Source: Massariosphaeria phaeospora
Taxonomy: Eukaryota > Ascomycota > Dothideomycetes > Pleosporales
Assembly: GCA_011032825.1 (NCBI GenBank)
Contig: JAADJZ010000026.1
Coordinates: forward strand, 558,001 to 622,000
DNA length: 64,000 bases
Reading direction: 5' to 3'
In this document: one piece after another, positions 32,008 to 43,600 of the stretch
Layout of the letters: the number at the start of each line of letters is the position of its first letter
Position numbering within the stretch: position 1 is the stretch's first letter
Notes under the pieces: model-generated
Database searches by the model: none
Told to the model about the DNA's origin: nothing
What the model saw: only the letters and a program-made list of their open reading frames with translations
Made by a program: the position numbers and the translations under genes

Positions 32008-34939
32008 AACTGCTTTCTAGTAACTCTTAGTATCGAAGTGGGTGTTGTGTTTAGGTGTCAAGGTAGGCTTTCCACTAGAGTCAGGATGTAGTAAAGTAAG
32101 TTCAGAACGGCAGACCAGGACAGGGCAGGCGGCCTCATATACTGCTGAGCGACAAAGTGTCACGGGTTGCCACCAGCCCAAACACGGCCGAGAACAGATT
32201 CTGCTAAAGAGCGTGAGTGTAACTAGATCCGCCGTATAACCAATCTGGATAAAGCATTTCCCAGCATCCGTCATAACCTGCGGACTTTGCGACAGAGCCT
32301 GGTCATTTTCGCGAGCCCCATATTGCATGGTGTGAAAGGCGCCTTAGTGGGGTGATAGAGCACGATTGAACCTAGCTGAGATAGCTGATCCTCATGCACT
32401 GTCTGAGCTGGGTGTGGGTGAGAGCCCATGTCGTGCGATTGATCTAAACAATGTAGAGAAGGTCGACCCCCGGCACCCTGCAGCGAAGCCGTTGAAAAAT
32501 GGGGAGCAACGGCTCGCTCGGCTCCTCGTATTGGTATCGGGTTGGGCTAGAATGTGATATGGGCCTGACGACTCTATCAGTGCGCCGCCAAGGATGTCGA
32601 GAGGGACAACCGGCAGGGTGCGCAAAGAATCGGCTTGGTGTATCGATGCTTGATAAGAGCGGGGAGCCACGGCATATGCGGCACTGTTGTGGATCATCGA
32701 GCATACAGTACCGAGACTAATGTGTACAGTAGCAGCGTGGATCCCTGATGGCTAGAACGTTGAAGGCCTAGACCTGTCGACTGTGAGACCAGGTGAAGAA
32801 GGTACAATCGCAGACGCAGATGCGGGAGAAAATTATCCCCTCTGGGTGACCTGTCGGCATGATAGATGGAGATCTGGGGAAGGAGATCAACCACCTGGAG
32901 CTATTGGCGCTAGATAGCGGTTGATAATCTCCTGCTCGTTTGATATGATCTTCATATCCCGGGGAGTTATTTTCGGCAGCGGTCACCGAATCGGTAACGC
33001 CAAGTGCATAGAACACTATGTGATGAATGGAACACGGGGTTCCTCCAAGGTGGTCAAGGAGCCGTGCCATGCGAGGGCCTAGAAGACGGAAACTTGAAGT
33101 TTTTGGGCTTAAAATAACCATTTGCTGTATTGTCATTATGCGGACCACGATGAAAGAAGAGATACCCCGAAATAAACATGAGACAGTGATGAGGACAGAA
33201 TGAAAATTCAATTTAACAAGAAAATGTGGTTACATTGCGACCCTTCGAGCCGGGCAACGAACAACTGGCAAAATGGCGAAGCGGTCGGACTGGCCGCACA
33301 TCATAATCAAACTCCCGGACACTCGTTCTCTGGTAGGCTAGAGACAAGAGTGGGAGACTAGAGTTGAGACGATTCTGAAGCGAGGCGGATAGATTAAGGT
33401 GCAGTGCGGTTAATCTAGATAAACAGAGTTGAAATGAGCTTGGCGGCGCCTAGGTCAGCTCACAACAACGCTATCGCGAGAGCGGCAGTCGGTCGTTATG
33501 TCAAGGTTTCTATACAACTCACCCATTTCTGTCGGACCAAAGGGGTTGTGCGGCGTTGAACAAAGGTTTTTCAAGTGTGCTCTCAGGTGCAGGTTTTAAT
33601 ACACACACGTGACCGCCGGGGAGAAGCAACAACTCGCGCTTGGGATTAGATGAAATTCCACCAAGATCAGCTTTCGGTTCCACCGCAAAAGGGACATACC
33701 TTTTGCCATTGAGGAGTCAGAATGAGATGACTGAAAGAGTTTCCTTCCATGACCAGTAAGCCTGATGGGGCGAAGTGCCATTATGATTGATAGCGCCATA
33801 AACACGCCCACCACATGCCCATCATCAGTGCGTACCACCGACGCCCAACTCTTCTGCTCCAAACGGGAACATCCTTTGGAGTCATCCATCGACTGTCCTC
33901 GTGCTCTTCTCGTACTGCGTATGCTGGTCAAGCCATCCAAGCCTTCTCTAGTCGGGTTCATAGCCTCTTAGCGCAATCTCATCTGACATGTTTTCTACTC
34001 CAGAGTGCGAGTAGTTCTTTCCAGCATCAATGCCCTCGATACCAATATTCTGCTGGCCTACTAGTGGTGCACCAAATCTACAATGATGCCCTGCACCTTC
34101 TAGACTTGGGATAGGACGACAGCATGAGCGCCTGTAAGCTAGATGGTCTCTCTCAGTATTTACGTTCAGTTACTCCAAGTGCTCACGATTCTCGATGACG
34201 GATCCCTTGCAGAACAAGCGTACATCTTGGGCGAGATGCCGAAGCTGCTGAACACAACGGGAACCCGCCCCGTCTTGTACACACGTGACAATGTCTAGGA
34301 GCCCGAGCCCGAGCCCGTGGCGTCTAGGCAAATCACCGTGTGAGAGCCGACCACCTGAAATGGCGGACGAGCGGGCACGATGGCCTTTTGACGACAGATT
34401 GGTGTGGCGTCCTGTCAACGGCGAGCTCGCCACGAAGAAGGTTTTTGATGAACTCAGCATACTCTCAGTGGAGACGAACTTAGAACTTGGCCATATCTGG
34501 TATGGTAGGTAGTAGACGATGCGCTCTGGCAGCTGAAGAGCGGAGTATGCGTTGCTTGGAGAATCGGTTTCGACGAAGAAGGAAGGTCTATAATAGCAAT
34601 AAAGCACTCGAGATGATACGCGAAAAGCAAGGCTAGGCCAGGCTAGAAATAGAAAGAAACCCGTGGTTGACTCACGAGAAAAACCCCGACTTTTTGCGTT
34701 TGCGGGCCGATCTCGATAACATGTTGAACGGCGGTGGTGAAGCTGGGCGGATGTGAAGGCCAGAGCTTTGCTCGATAGGAGCAGTCTGCCGCCAAGCCCA
34801 TAAGGGTTCCGCCCCGCTCCGCTGCCGCCAAGCTGCTGGTAAGCGACAACGGCAACCTCTTACCTCGCAATATCTTGACGCGACTTCTCGAGTGTTTTCT
34901 CCCGCCTACGACACGACGGACGGGCCTCGACGTCCTTCC
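32008..34939. other. long gene-poor gap, no confident gene
   Basis: Nearly 3 kb without a defensible gene. Short frames on both strands at 32366-33211 lack conserved motifs. Between 33596 and 34512 several overlapping frames occur. One + frame from 34142 reads QVLTILDDGSLAEQAYILGE and looks coding-like for about 55 codons before a stop, but I found no coherent splice model or family. This could be a decayed gene. The last 200-300 bases should hold the PPR-gene promoter. Confidence 0.4.
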
Positions 34940-37030
34940 ATGCTGCAGACCGGAAAACATGTCTCGAGAATAATGCAAACATTATGGTCCCGGGCAACAC
35001 GCAACCCGGGAACCTGTCGATGCATCTCCTCTGTCTCCAGCCCCGCAACCATCGCGCGCCGCGCCGGTGTCGTCCGTCACCATGGCCCCCGGGCTTGCGC
35101 GACTTCGAGCTCGACCCTTCGCCCCGCCGCTATGTTCATCGCAGGGCTTACCACCGGCAGGAGGTGCCATGACAAACGCAAGGAGCAGTGGGACGCCGCC
35201 GTTGCAATCTTGGGTGAAGAACTGCACAGGCCTCCATCTCAGGGCACGCAGTCACAGCCAGAGGATTTGTTCGACGACGAAAGTCTAAGCCACCCGAGTC
35301 CATTGGCGCCTGAGAACTTCTTCATCGAGAGCGCCGACTGGGACTCCATATTGCGGGCAGTGGGAATGGAATTGGTTGAAGGCGACGTATTCCAGGAGCG
35401 CCAGTCCAAGATCCAACAGGACTATGTGTCCGAGGATCTCTGGGACTTGATACAGATCGACTCCAGGTTTCCCGGAGTGCAGGCGCTGACTTGGCCTGCC
35501 AATACTGGCCGCGACCTGGTTCCCCATCATCTTCCCCCACAGTCACTGTGGTCTCCGGACCACATGCGGTGGACAGCCTTACGCAAGCGGCAGACGCGGA
35601 AAAAACTGGCCATACAGGAACTGGCTATCGGCAGGCTTATCCATTCGCTACTTCAGTGCGCAAGGGTGTCGCGTCTCCCACCCGATTTTTCCGTGTCTAT
35701 ATCGCCGGAGTTACGTAGGCTTGCCTCGTTAGGGCAGTATGAGATAAACATTTTCAGGCGAGAGATTGCCCATGTGATTGAGAAGCTTCAAGACCTCCCT
35801 TCAGACAATCCATCTTCCGACAATCTCAACGGAGTCAGAGCCTCTTTCGAAGGCATCGCGGTTCCACAGTACTTCCAAGACAGTGACGGCGACTTCTATC
35901 AGATCAGTCGACAGATGAATACTGCGATAAAACACATCTTTTCGGGCACAGCAAATGAGATGAAGGATGAGCAATATTGGCAGTCCGGACAAGGAGCGCT
36001 AGCGGTAGTCAAGTTGTGCCATAATCTCCTTGTGTCTTCGGCTGCCCCAGACGTGCAGACTTTCAATATACTCATCTCCGGCTTCAAGAGGTGGAGGCGT
36101 GCAGACATGGTTCGCGAAGTTATCAAAGAATTCTATGTTTGCAAAATCCGCCCTAACGAGATCACTTGCGTTGCCATACTCGATCATTATATACAGAACA
36201 ACCTCCCGAGCGAATTCAGCCGTTTCGTTGCTAAAATGCGTGGCATGGACAATGCTCTTATGTTGGCTCGTCCAGATATCAACATCAACCAAGCCGGTGG
36301 AGATCGCCTCGTCCGCGTCGCCAAGGACAAGGTCTACCAAAAGATCCACCCAACCCCTCTCGTATACAATACAATCATGCTTGGGGTCCTTAGATTCGCA
36401 GGGTTTGAGCGAGCCTTGGAAATCTACTACGAAATGAAAGAGGATGGATGGGGTCTTGACGCGCTCGCGCTGACGCATTTCCTAGTCGACTGTGTCCACC
36501 GAATTGACTGGAACGGCGGTCTTTTCGTATGGCAAGAGATCAACACTATCAAGCGCAAAGCAAAATTTTCACATATGATGAAGGCTTACGCGCAAATGCT
36601 AAGCTTATGCTCCGTCGCGGGGAAAACAGTGGCTTTCAACCAAATCCTCAACGAAGTCGCGAGGCGCGGGTTAGACCGGAAAGCAATTATCGAGTCAGCA
36701 ATGCAAACGACGCGTATGGTGCAGAAGAAGAACGATGACATAGGTCCCGCTTGGACCGCTGACAACGTTCTCATCGCTACTGAATATATGGAAGACGCTA
36801 CTCCACGCCGGCAAAAAGACGATCCTTTCGAAGAAAGTTTCCCTTCCTACCCGGACTCAACCGTTAAGCCTCGTGCCTCGGTGGCATCCACATCATCAGA
36901 TCCTGAGACGGCATGGTCGTCCTGGGTGGCGCATGAGCTGGGGGAAGATGTTCCTGATGAGCCCGAGTCAGACAACAAACTTGAGAACGCCGCAGTTCTA
37001 CCGAACTCTACCAGGCCGCCGACATCATAA
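34940..37030 (+). CDS. mitochondrial pentatricopeptide-repeat (PPR) protein
   Basis: A single exon gives 696 residues from the first in-frame ATG at 34940. The N-terminus (MLQTGKHVSRIMQTLWSRAT, continuing Arg/Ser/Ala-rich) fits a mitochondrial presequence. The middle and C-terminal parts contain helical-pair repeats of PPR type. Examples are APDVQTFNILISGFKRWRRA, IRPNEITCVAILDHYIQNNL, and HPTPLVYNTIMLGVLRFAGF, which runs on into ERALEIYYEMKEDGW. The C-terminus is acidic and disordered. Fungal PPR proteins bind organellar RNAs and support maturation or translation of specific mitochondrial transcripts; the target RNA cannot be read from the sequence. It is convergent with the UCS gene. Upstream open frame to 34892 has no ATG. 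Confidence 0.8.
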   Translation: MLQTGKHVSRIMQTLWSRATRNPGTCRCISSVSSPATIARRAGVVRHHGPRACATSSSTLRPAAMFIAGLTTGRRCHDKRKEQWDAAVAILGEELHRPPSQGTQSQPEDLFDDESLSHPSPLAPENFFIESADWDSILRAVGMELVEGDVFQERQSKIQQDYVSEDLWDLIQIDSRFPGVQALTWPANTGRDLVPHHLPPQSLWSPDHMRWTALRKRQTRKKLAIQELAIGRLIHSLLQCARVSRLPPDFSVSISPELRRLASLGQYEINIFRREIAHVIEKLQDLPSDNPSSDNLNGVRASFEGIAVPQYFQDSDGDFYQISRQMNTAIKHIFSGTANEMKDEQYWQSGQGALAVVKLCHNLLVSSAAPDVQTFNILISGFKRWRRADMVREVIKEFYVCKIRPNEITCVAILDHYIQNNLPSEFSRFVAKMRGMDNALMLARPDININQAGGDRLVRVAKDKVYQKIHPTPLVYNTIMLGVLRFAGFERALEIYYEMKEDGWGLDALALTHFLVDCVHRIDWNGGLFVWQEINTIKRKAKFSHMMKAYAQMLSLCSVAGKTVAFNQILNEVARRGLDRKAIIESAMQTTRMVQKKNDDIGPAWTADNVLIATEYMEDATPRRQKDDPFEESFPSYPDSTVKPRASVASTSSDPETAWSSWVAHELGEDVPDEPESDNKLENAAVLPNSTRPPTS

Positions 37031-37541
37031 AGAGGGGTACTATCGCGGGCCGCGACTGGTGGAGATTCTCCTGCTTCGATGCGAAGTTGCTCTATACTTA
37101 CTCTACATTGCGATTTTCACCCTAGGGTAGTTAGATCTTGTACACACATCTTTTGTAAGAATTCTGTATACTACTTGTACTTGTTTGATACGATTAAACG
37201 CATTACTGTGGTGTTTGGGAGCATATATGGCATTTAGGGCAAGCCTGTTTGGAAAATATTTCCCTGCTACATGTTGTATAATGTAGCAAAACCGTCGTGA
37301 CATCCGCACTAGGAAGAGGTTCGACGCTTTCTTTTCACTGCATATATTGAAGAGCAATGAAGAATACATCAGTTACTACCATTCGAGCTGTAAGCTTCTA
37401 CATAACTCTAGCTGACTTCACTCCAGCTCATAACGCCTAGAGTCTTTTTCAGTCTGTCCGTCCATCCCCTCGGGCTCAAGCTCTCAAGTATGTCTCTACA
37501 CATCCTGCTTGACCACTGCCTCGTCCGGGGCTCCGCATATT
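37031..37541. other. intergenic between convergent genes
   Basis: About 510 bases between the 3' ends of the PPR (+) and UCS (-) genes. It is AT-richer than the genes, as expected for 3' UTRs. No gene is seen. Confidence 0.5.
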
Positions 37542-39986
37542 TTAGGTTTGGCCCAGTAATATCTTCAACGTCTCAACGCCCAACCCCAACACCTCCTGTC
37601 TCCGACTCTCCTTCAACACGCCCTTCAGCACCTCAACCCCGCCCTTCTTATTCACTGCCTCGATCCCTTGGTCCCCAATCTCCACGACGCTCCGTACGCA
37701 CACCACACCTCTATGTCGGATATCTTCGTTCTCATCCCGGCACAACACGAGCAGAAACTCTACACCGCGAGGCTGCGCAAGTATCTCCTGCACGCCAAGG
37801 TCAAACGACGCGAGCATAGCTAGCGCACCACCCGCTGCGCTGCGCGTGGGCGGGTCGTCGACGTCGGTCATAGCGAGGAGGAGGTGCAGACGTTGCCTTG
37901 CGCGCGGAGAAGCATCGGCGAATTTCTCGATGCAAGTCGGCGAGGCCATGAGATTGCATAGTAGTTCGGTAGCTGCGCGACGCACGAGTGCATTGGGACT
38001 GAGCAGAAGGTCGTCACAAACTTTGTCGAATGAGGTGCGGATGATGTGGTCCTGGGTTTCGGTATTGAGTGATGCGAGGTTAGTGAGCGCAAGGAGGGAC
38101 TCGAATGCATGAAGCTGCCATGTGGAAGAATCGGTGGGCTCGAGGAGAGAGAGCAGGGGTCGTATCGCGGAAGTCGCTGGGAGGGCGGAGTTAAAGACGT
38201 GCGCGGGGTTTATGGATATCAGGATCCGAGCGAGGGCTTGTGCGGCTGTAGCTTTGGCTGTTCCGGAGAAGAGAGCTGGGGTGGGAGAGGCGGATATGTG
38301 ATCCCATATCTGGTTGAGTAGCTTTACAGCACCTTGTTGAGCAAGGGTAGATCGGTGGGTTTTCGCTTTACTGAGGGCGAGGAGAATGGAGGCAGTATTG
38401 GAAAGTACGGTGGGCGAACCGCGTTTGCTGATTGCGACCAGCAACGGCACGATGTCTGATGATAAAATCTTTTGGCAGCGTACTGTGACGTGGGCGTCGT
38501 CGAGTAGTGGGTCAGGATCAGACGGCTTCTGTGTGTTGGCGTAGGCTTTTATCTGGGCTATACGCTTTTCTTCCTCAGATTGAATGGGGAGGTACGCGGT
38601 CAGGTTGGAGATGATTGTAAGTCCACCGAAGAGTAGGTTAGGAGTTTCAGTTTCCTTCATTGTCTCGATGAGACCTTTGAGAAATTTGGGAGAGGAGGCC
38701 AGGTCTTCGCGGACTTTGGGCTGCAGGGAGGCGTATGCAAGACCTTCGACCGAGTCTTGTTTCGATGTAGGTTCATCCGACAAGACCATTGATTTGAAGC
38801 GCGATAGCAGATCGGCTTGATCGGGCTTACCATGAACGACGATATGCGGACCTTCAGAATTCGGAGGCTCATCCCCGATCTTCACAAGAACAAGCGCCGC
38901 TAGGTTTGCACGCTTCTTGTCCTTGACTACAGCAACGATATCTTCAAGCCAAATTCTGCAGTGTCGATTGATCGCTTCCCTACATGCCTTGTCGACACAC
39001 GCAGCGCTTGCAAGCTCAAGTGCCGCTTGTTCCAGCTTGAGAGATTTCTTGCTTTCCACCACGGAGACTAGAGTGCTAATAAAGCCCTCTGTGAGAAACA
39101 AAGCTGCGGCAATTGAGACGGTAATGGGAAATATGGCGGCTGCGGCAGAGAATGCAACGATAAGGTCATCTGCTGTAGAACGTTGGACACGAGATGTGAC
39201 GAATTTGGAGATGAGGTCTTGCGCCGTGTTCGGTGCCAATTCGAGGAGCTTGATTGTGGCGAGCGTGGCCTGCCCTCGAAGGCTTTGGGGTAGCCTGATG
39301 TCTAAGGATGCGAGGATAACATCAAAAGAGTCTGCATCGATGATACCCTTCAAGTGGTCGGCGTGATGTGCAAGCAATTGCGCGATGCCTTTCATAGCAC
39401 GTTCCGGATGGTCGAGGGCCTCCTCCATCATCATAGCCAGACTTAGCATGAACTGGTCCCGGTGGCCCTGTACAAACAGCTCCTCGCTCGGCCATACCTC
39501 TCGTCTGAGTAAAACCTTCAGCAACCCATTGATGGAATCGTCGCCGCGCTCAAACAATTCATAATACACCTGCGTTGGCCTCTCTTCAATTGCCTTTGCA
39601 AGCCAGACCTGCGCGTCTAGATTCTGCAGCAATTCTCCCGTAACTTGATCTAGGACATCGTCTTCGCCTTTGAACTCCATCAAAATTTCCATGGCTTGTT
39701 CCGCCTCTTTGGCACCAAGATCCTGCCCTCGAATCAACTTCAGCACCTTCTCCCCGTCCGCCTCATCCTGGCTCTTAACCCATTCGTTACAAGCTGTTAG
39801 CAGCTCGGACTTCTCCTCCTCTTCCCTTAGATTCATCCATGCTGCTTTGACTTGGCCGTGCTCCGGTGCCAGGTTAGTAGCTTCCCGCAAGAACCGAGCT
39901 GCATCTGATAATTTGCTAGCTTGAACGGCCTCGCTCGCTTTTTGTACGAGCTCAAGAGCCCGCTCTTCTTCGGCCGTGGTGATCAT
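37542..39986 (-). CDS. SHE4: UCS-domain myosin chaperone (UNC-45/Cro1/She4 family)
   Basis: A single exon gives 814 residues. The N-terminal 70 residues form helices reminiscent of a TPR (LVQKASEAVQASKLSDAARF then LREATNLAPEHGQVKAAWMN). The rest is armadillo-like repeats, including LRGQATLATIKLLELAPNTA, LKLEQAALELASAACVDK, KKRANLAALVLVKIG and, near the end, LVRRAATELLCNLMASPTC. This layout fits fungal Cro1/She4 proteins, which fold and stabilise myosin motor heads and are needed for actin-based polarity, endocytosis and cytokinesis. The ATG at 39986 is in frame with the conserved MITTAEEERALELVQ start. The gene is tandem to the Nud1-like gene on the same strand. Another armadillo protein is a weaker alternative. 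Confidence 0.85.
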   Translation of the reverse strand: MITTAEEERALELVQKASEAVQASKLSDAARFLREATNLAPEHGQVKAAWMNLREEEEKSELLTACNEWVKSQDEADGEKVLKLIRGQDLGAKEAEQAMEILMEFKGEDDVLDQVTGELLQNLDAQVWLAKAIEERPTQVYYELFERGDDSINGLLKVLLRREVWPSEELFVQGHRDQFMLSLAMMMEEALDHPERAMKGIAQLLAHHADHLKGIIDADSFDVILASLDIRLPQSLRGQATLATIKLLELAPNTAQDLISKFVTSRVQRSTADDLIVAFSAAAAIFPITVSIAAALFLTEGFISTLVSVVESKKSLKLEQAALELASAACVDKACREAINRHCRIWLEDIVAVVKDKKRANLAALVLVKIGDEPPNSEGPHIVVHGKPDQADLLSRFKSMVLSDEPTSKQDSVEGLAYASLQPKVREDLASSPKFLKGLIETMKETETPNLLFGGLTIISNLTAYLPIQSEEEKRIAQIKAYANTQKPSDPDPLLDDAHVTVRCQKILSSDIVPLLVAISKRGSPTVLSNTASILLALSKAKTHRSTLAQQGAVKLLNQIWDHISASPTPALFSGTAKATAAQALARILISINPAHVFNSALPATSAIRPLLSLLEPTDSSTWQLHAFESLLALTNLASLNTETQDHIIRTSFDKVCDDLLLSPNALVRRAATELLCNLMASPTCIEKFADASPRARQRLHLLLAMTDVDDPPTRSAAGGALAMLASFDLGVQEILAQPRGVEFLLVLCRDENEDIRHRGVVCVRSVVEIGDQGIEAVNKKGGVEVLKGVLKESRRQEVLGLGVETLKILLGQT

Positions 39987-40641
39987 GTTTGATGTCGAAT
40001 AAATGACAGGACATCATGTAGTGGAGGCGAAGCGGGCAGGTCACACCGCAATCAAGACTATTCAAGAGGTCACGGGAATGCTTTAGACCCGGGCGGGACA
40101 CGCACGGTCGTTTTGTGAGACCAGCCAATCAGAGCAGGGGGCAGCAACAACAACATGCTATCATTGCGATGCTGTCAACGACAAGCTATATTGACTAGTG
40201 AAACATATGGTCACGAAGTTATAGGGCTGTTCGATCGTATATCGAAACTGCATTGCCTACAAGTGATGCAGTCATCTAATCCGGCATCAAACACCTTTAC
40301 CTTTTAGTTCGTCAGCCGCGTCAGCCGTGTCAGCCGTGTCAACCAAGAACAAACATCGCTCAATCTCCTATCTTAGATCCTAATCTAGATTATAGTCTGC
40401 TCGATACAAGCTAGCGGAACTGACATCGTGATTTTCGAAATATGCTTCATTATTGATACAGTTCATACAGACGTTGCTAGATGCTAAAGACCCCTCCCCG
40501 AGCACGCCACTGAGGTTCTAGAAATGCTTCATACCTAATACTCCAGGCAAACAAAATCATCCACATCAAGTAAAACCAAACGCAATTCCTTTCTTGAAAT
40601 CCATCCAGGACGTGAAACCGAAGCCATCAAGGGGCCTAACG
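39987..40641. other. intergenic, Nud1-like 3' end and UCS promoter
   Basis: About 655 bases between two co-directional minus-strand genes, holding the 3' UTR of the Nud1-like gene and the promoter of the UCS gene. A 9-bp tandem repeat (GTCAGCCGY, three full copies plus a diverged fourth) lies at 40311-40345. No gene is seen. Confidence 0.5.
40311..40345 (+). repeat. 9-bp tandem repeat, about 3.5 copies
   Basis: The unit GTCAGCCGC/T is repeated three times, with a diverged fourth copy (GTCAACCA). It lies in the intergenic region upstream of the UCS gene. Confidence 0.85.
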
Positions 40642-43600
40642 TTACTGCATGATCTTATTTCCTCGTCGTTCACCATCTTCAGCAGACTTATCGACTGGTT
40701 TGCGATGTATGACACCGAGCGACAACAATCGTTCCCATACATCATCTCTCACGAGGATACGTCCTGTGTCGAAGGGTAAGCCATCAAGCTCCTGTAGTGA
40801 TTTACAGAAGTGGGCCAGCATCATTTCGCTGACTCTCCGCCTGATTTTCGTCTCGTTGTCCAATCGTGCCAGGTATTGTTCATCGGCTTTAACATCACCG
40901 TCTGGTAGGACGAAGCGGTCTGTGGTCTGCTCATCAGAGGGTTTCCGCCTCAACGACATGATGCGATTTTCCGAATGTGGGGCATAGAATCGAAATGTGA
41001 GGGGATTGTCCCGCCAATCCAGTTTGGTCAACGTGCCCAGCCTTCCTAGGACTGTTGCATTCGTGCGCAATCGATCGATTTTATTTCCCGCCAAGAACAG
41101 CTCATTGAGCCGCTTGATATTAAGGAGAGGCCTGAGATCCTTGATGGAATTGAAGTTGAGATTGACGGTTCGAAGATTCGGTGTGAGCTGTCCAAAGTCG
41201 TTTGGTAACTCCTTCAGTCCCATCGATGCAAGTTCCAGCCGCTGGAGGTTTAAGAGATGCTGTGAGAGATCTAGAGAGCGCGCCGAGTTCAAGGAAATGT
41301 ACAGATTCCGCACGTCAGCATTTCGGATTAGGTTTCCAACGCAAGCCTCGGATTCCGAGTTGGCTCGAAGCCGCTGGCCTCGAGCCGAGAAGGTCTTGAG
41401 ACGTCGAAGGTGTTCTAGCCCGGAAACTTGAATGAGAGCGTTGCCGTCTAGGTATAGCGACTCCAGCTTTGGGAAGTACCTATCGACATTCATTGACGTA
41501 AGCCTGTTTGCGCACAAGCGAAGTGATCGTAGCGCGTTGCATCGCTCTGTGGGCTTGTCTACGAGTGGGAATTCATCGATACAGTTGTCATCTTATGTGT
41601 ATTAGCACGGACACTACTCACGAGAGAATGCGAAAACTTACCAAGGTCAAGGTGCTGAAGTTGGGACAAGGAACCTATATTTCGGACCTCGAACAAGCCG
41701 TTTCCGCGTAAATTAAGGTCTGTGAGAGACTTCCTAATCATGAGTTAGCGTTGGTTAGCTAAAATTGTCTAACGAATACACACAAATTTGTCCTCGCGAA
41801 GTCCACTGCCTGGATGCTGTTTCCACTAGCGCTCAACTCCATAATGCCATCCAGATGTGAAATCCCACCAAGAGACTGGATATTGTTGTCGTCGGCCTTC
41901 AAAGTACGTAGGTGCAAAAGCTCGCTTAAACCGTCGAGACTGTCAATATCGTTACCAGATATGTCGAGATGCTGAAGATTCATCAAAGTAGACCAGGATG
42001 TAAGGCTAGTGAGGTGATTGTTCTGCACACTCAATCTACGTATCGTGAAAGGGATACCTTCGACTTGGTTTATGCTATTGTCGGACACATCAAGATTCTC
42101 GAGACGGTGACAAAACTCCTCGAGGCGGTGCAGGTTTGTCAAACATTTGTTTCGAAGGTTTACCTCTCGGAGGTCTTCCCAATATGGCTCATCTGGTTCG
42201 GCATCTTGTAACGCCTTCACCAATTCGGCAGTCCCTAGGGCGTAGCGATCCTCGAGTGCTTTAGAGAACTTGGCTCCGTCGTGTTTTACTATGACTCGAT
42301 CCGGCAGTTCACATTCATCGATCTGATTGAGAGTAAAGTCAGGTAGATCGCTTAGCATGAATGTCACATCCCCTTTCATGGGCGACGACCCAGAAACCAA
42401 TACTTCTCGTTCAGCAGGTCCCGGATTAGGTCTGGATACACTCATCGATACTTGCATCCGGTAGTTTCCTGTAGGTAGATCCTCAAGGATGGAAAGTTCA
42501 CGGTCTTCTTGATATAAGTGTGGTCGCGTGCGTGGAAGAGTCTTCGCGCTCTTAGGAGGCCACGCTTTTGCCCCCATGTGTGCATTGTGGCGAACATTCG
42601 GATCTCGCAGCTTCTGCCAGTATTTATTTGGGGTGGACATTTCCGGTTCCGGTTCATTTTTGGTTCCAAAGTCTCGTTCCGCGATTGAAATAGTGATATC
42701 TCTCACTTTAGTACTTTGCATGGCTGGCTTAACAGTGCCCCGACCTTCGAAGTACTGGATCTCGTGCTCCACGTCGTCCTCATCCGATTCTGGAATGGCA
42801 TATGTTGTTGGGAACTGTTGAGGTTTCTGCGTATCCCCGTTTCGGGTTTCTTGGTCACTCCAGGATGTCGCCCGCGTTTCGGTCTTCGGAAAGCTCCATG
42901 CAAAGTTCGAGACCTTCGAAGGCACGGATGAGGTATCCGTCATTGTTGTCGCTTTACCCTCTCGTGTGACAGGGCGAACTTCGTCTTCTGGCTCAAAAAC
43001 CTCAGTATCTTCAAGGAAAGTCTCAGCAGTGGCCTGCGGACGCGATGGAGACGCGTTGTTCATCTGGAGCTCTGCCAGTTCATCCACTGAAAGGTCTGGT
43101 ATATTACCAAAAGGGTCATCCTCGCTCTCGTTTGCACCGGGATACTCGGTGGGGTGATGCTCTTTTGACAGACCTTTTTGTCGTACCCACATGTTCTTCT
43201 GCCGGTCGAAGCTCATCCCTGCGACTTGTTCGGGGATTAAATGTGCCACTGCTTCCGGAGCTAAGGTTGCTACATGATCTGATCTCCGAGAGGTATTCGT
43301 GACAACTGTTTGACCGACAGAAGAGGCCGTAGAAGGGTGGGTACTAACAGTCCTTGGCTGTGAATTAACTCGGTCGTCCTCAATAGCTCGTGCCGTATGA
43401 TGTCGGTCCCGGTTGTCAGTGATTCGAATACCATCTTGTTCAACTACAACACTGTTGCCATCTGATTCTGTCGGAATGGGTCCGTCCATCATCCCAAACC
43501 GTAATGAGCGGATAGAAGAACCCATGAAGTCATCCGACTCCCGTTCTTGATATTTGCGTAGATGGCTTATCACGTTGGCATCTAACTCGCGTTTGTTGGG

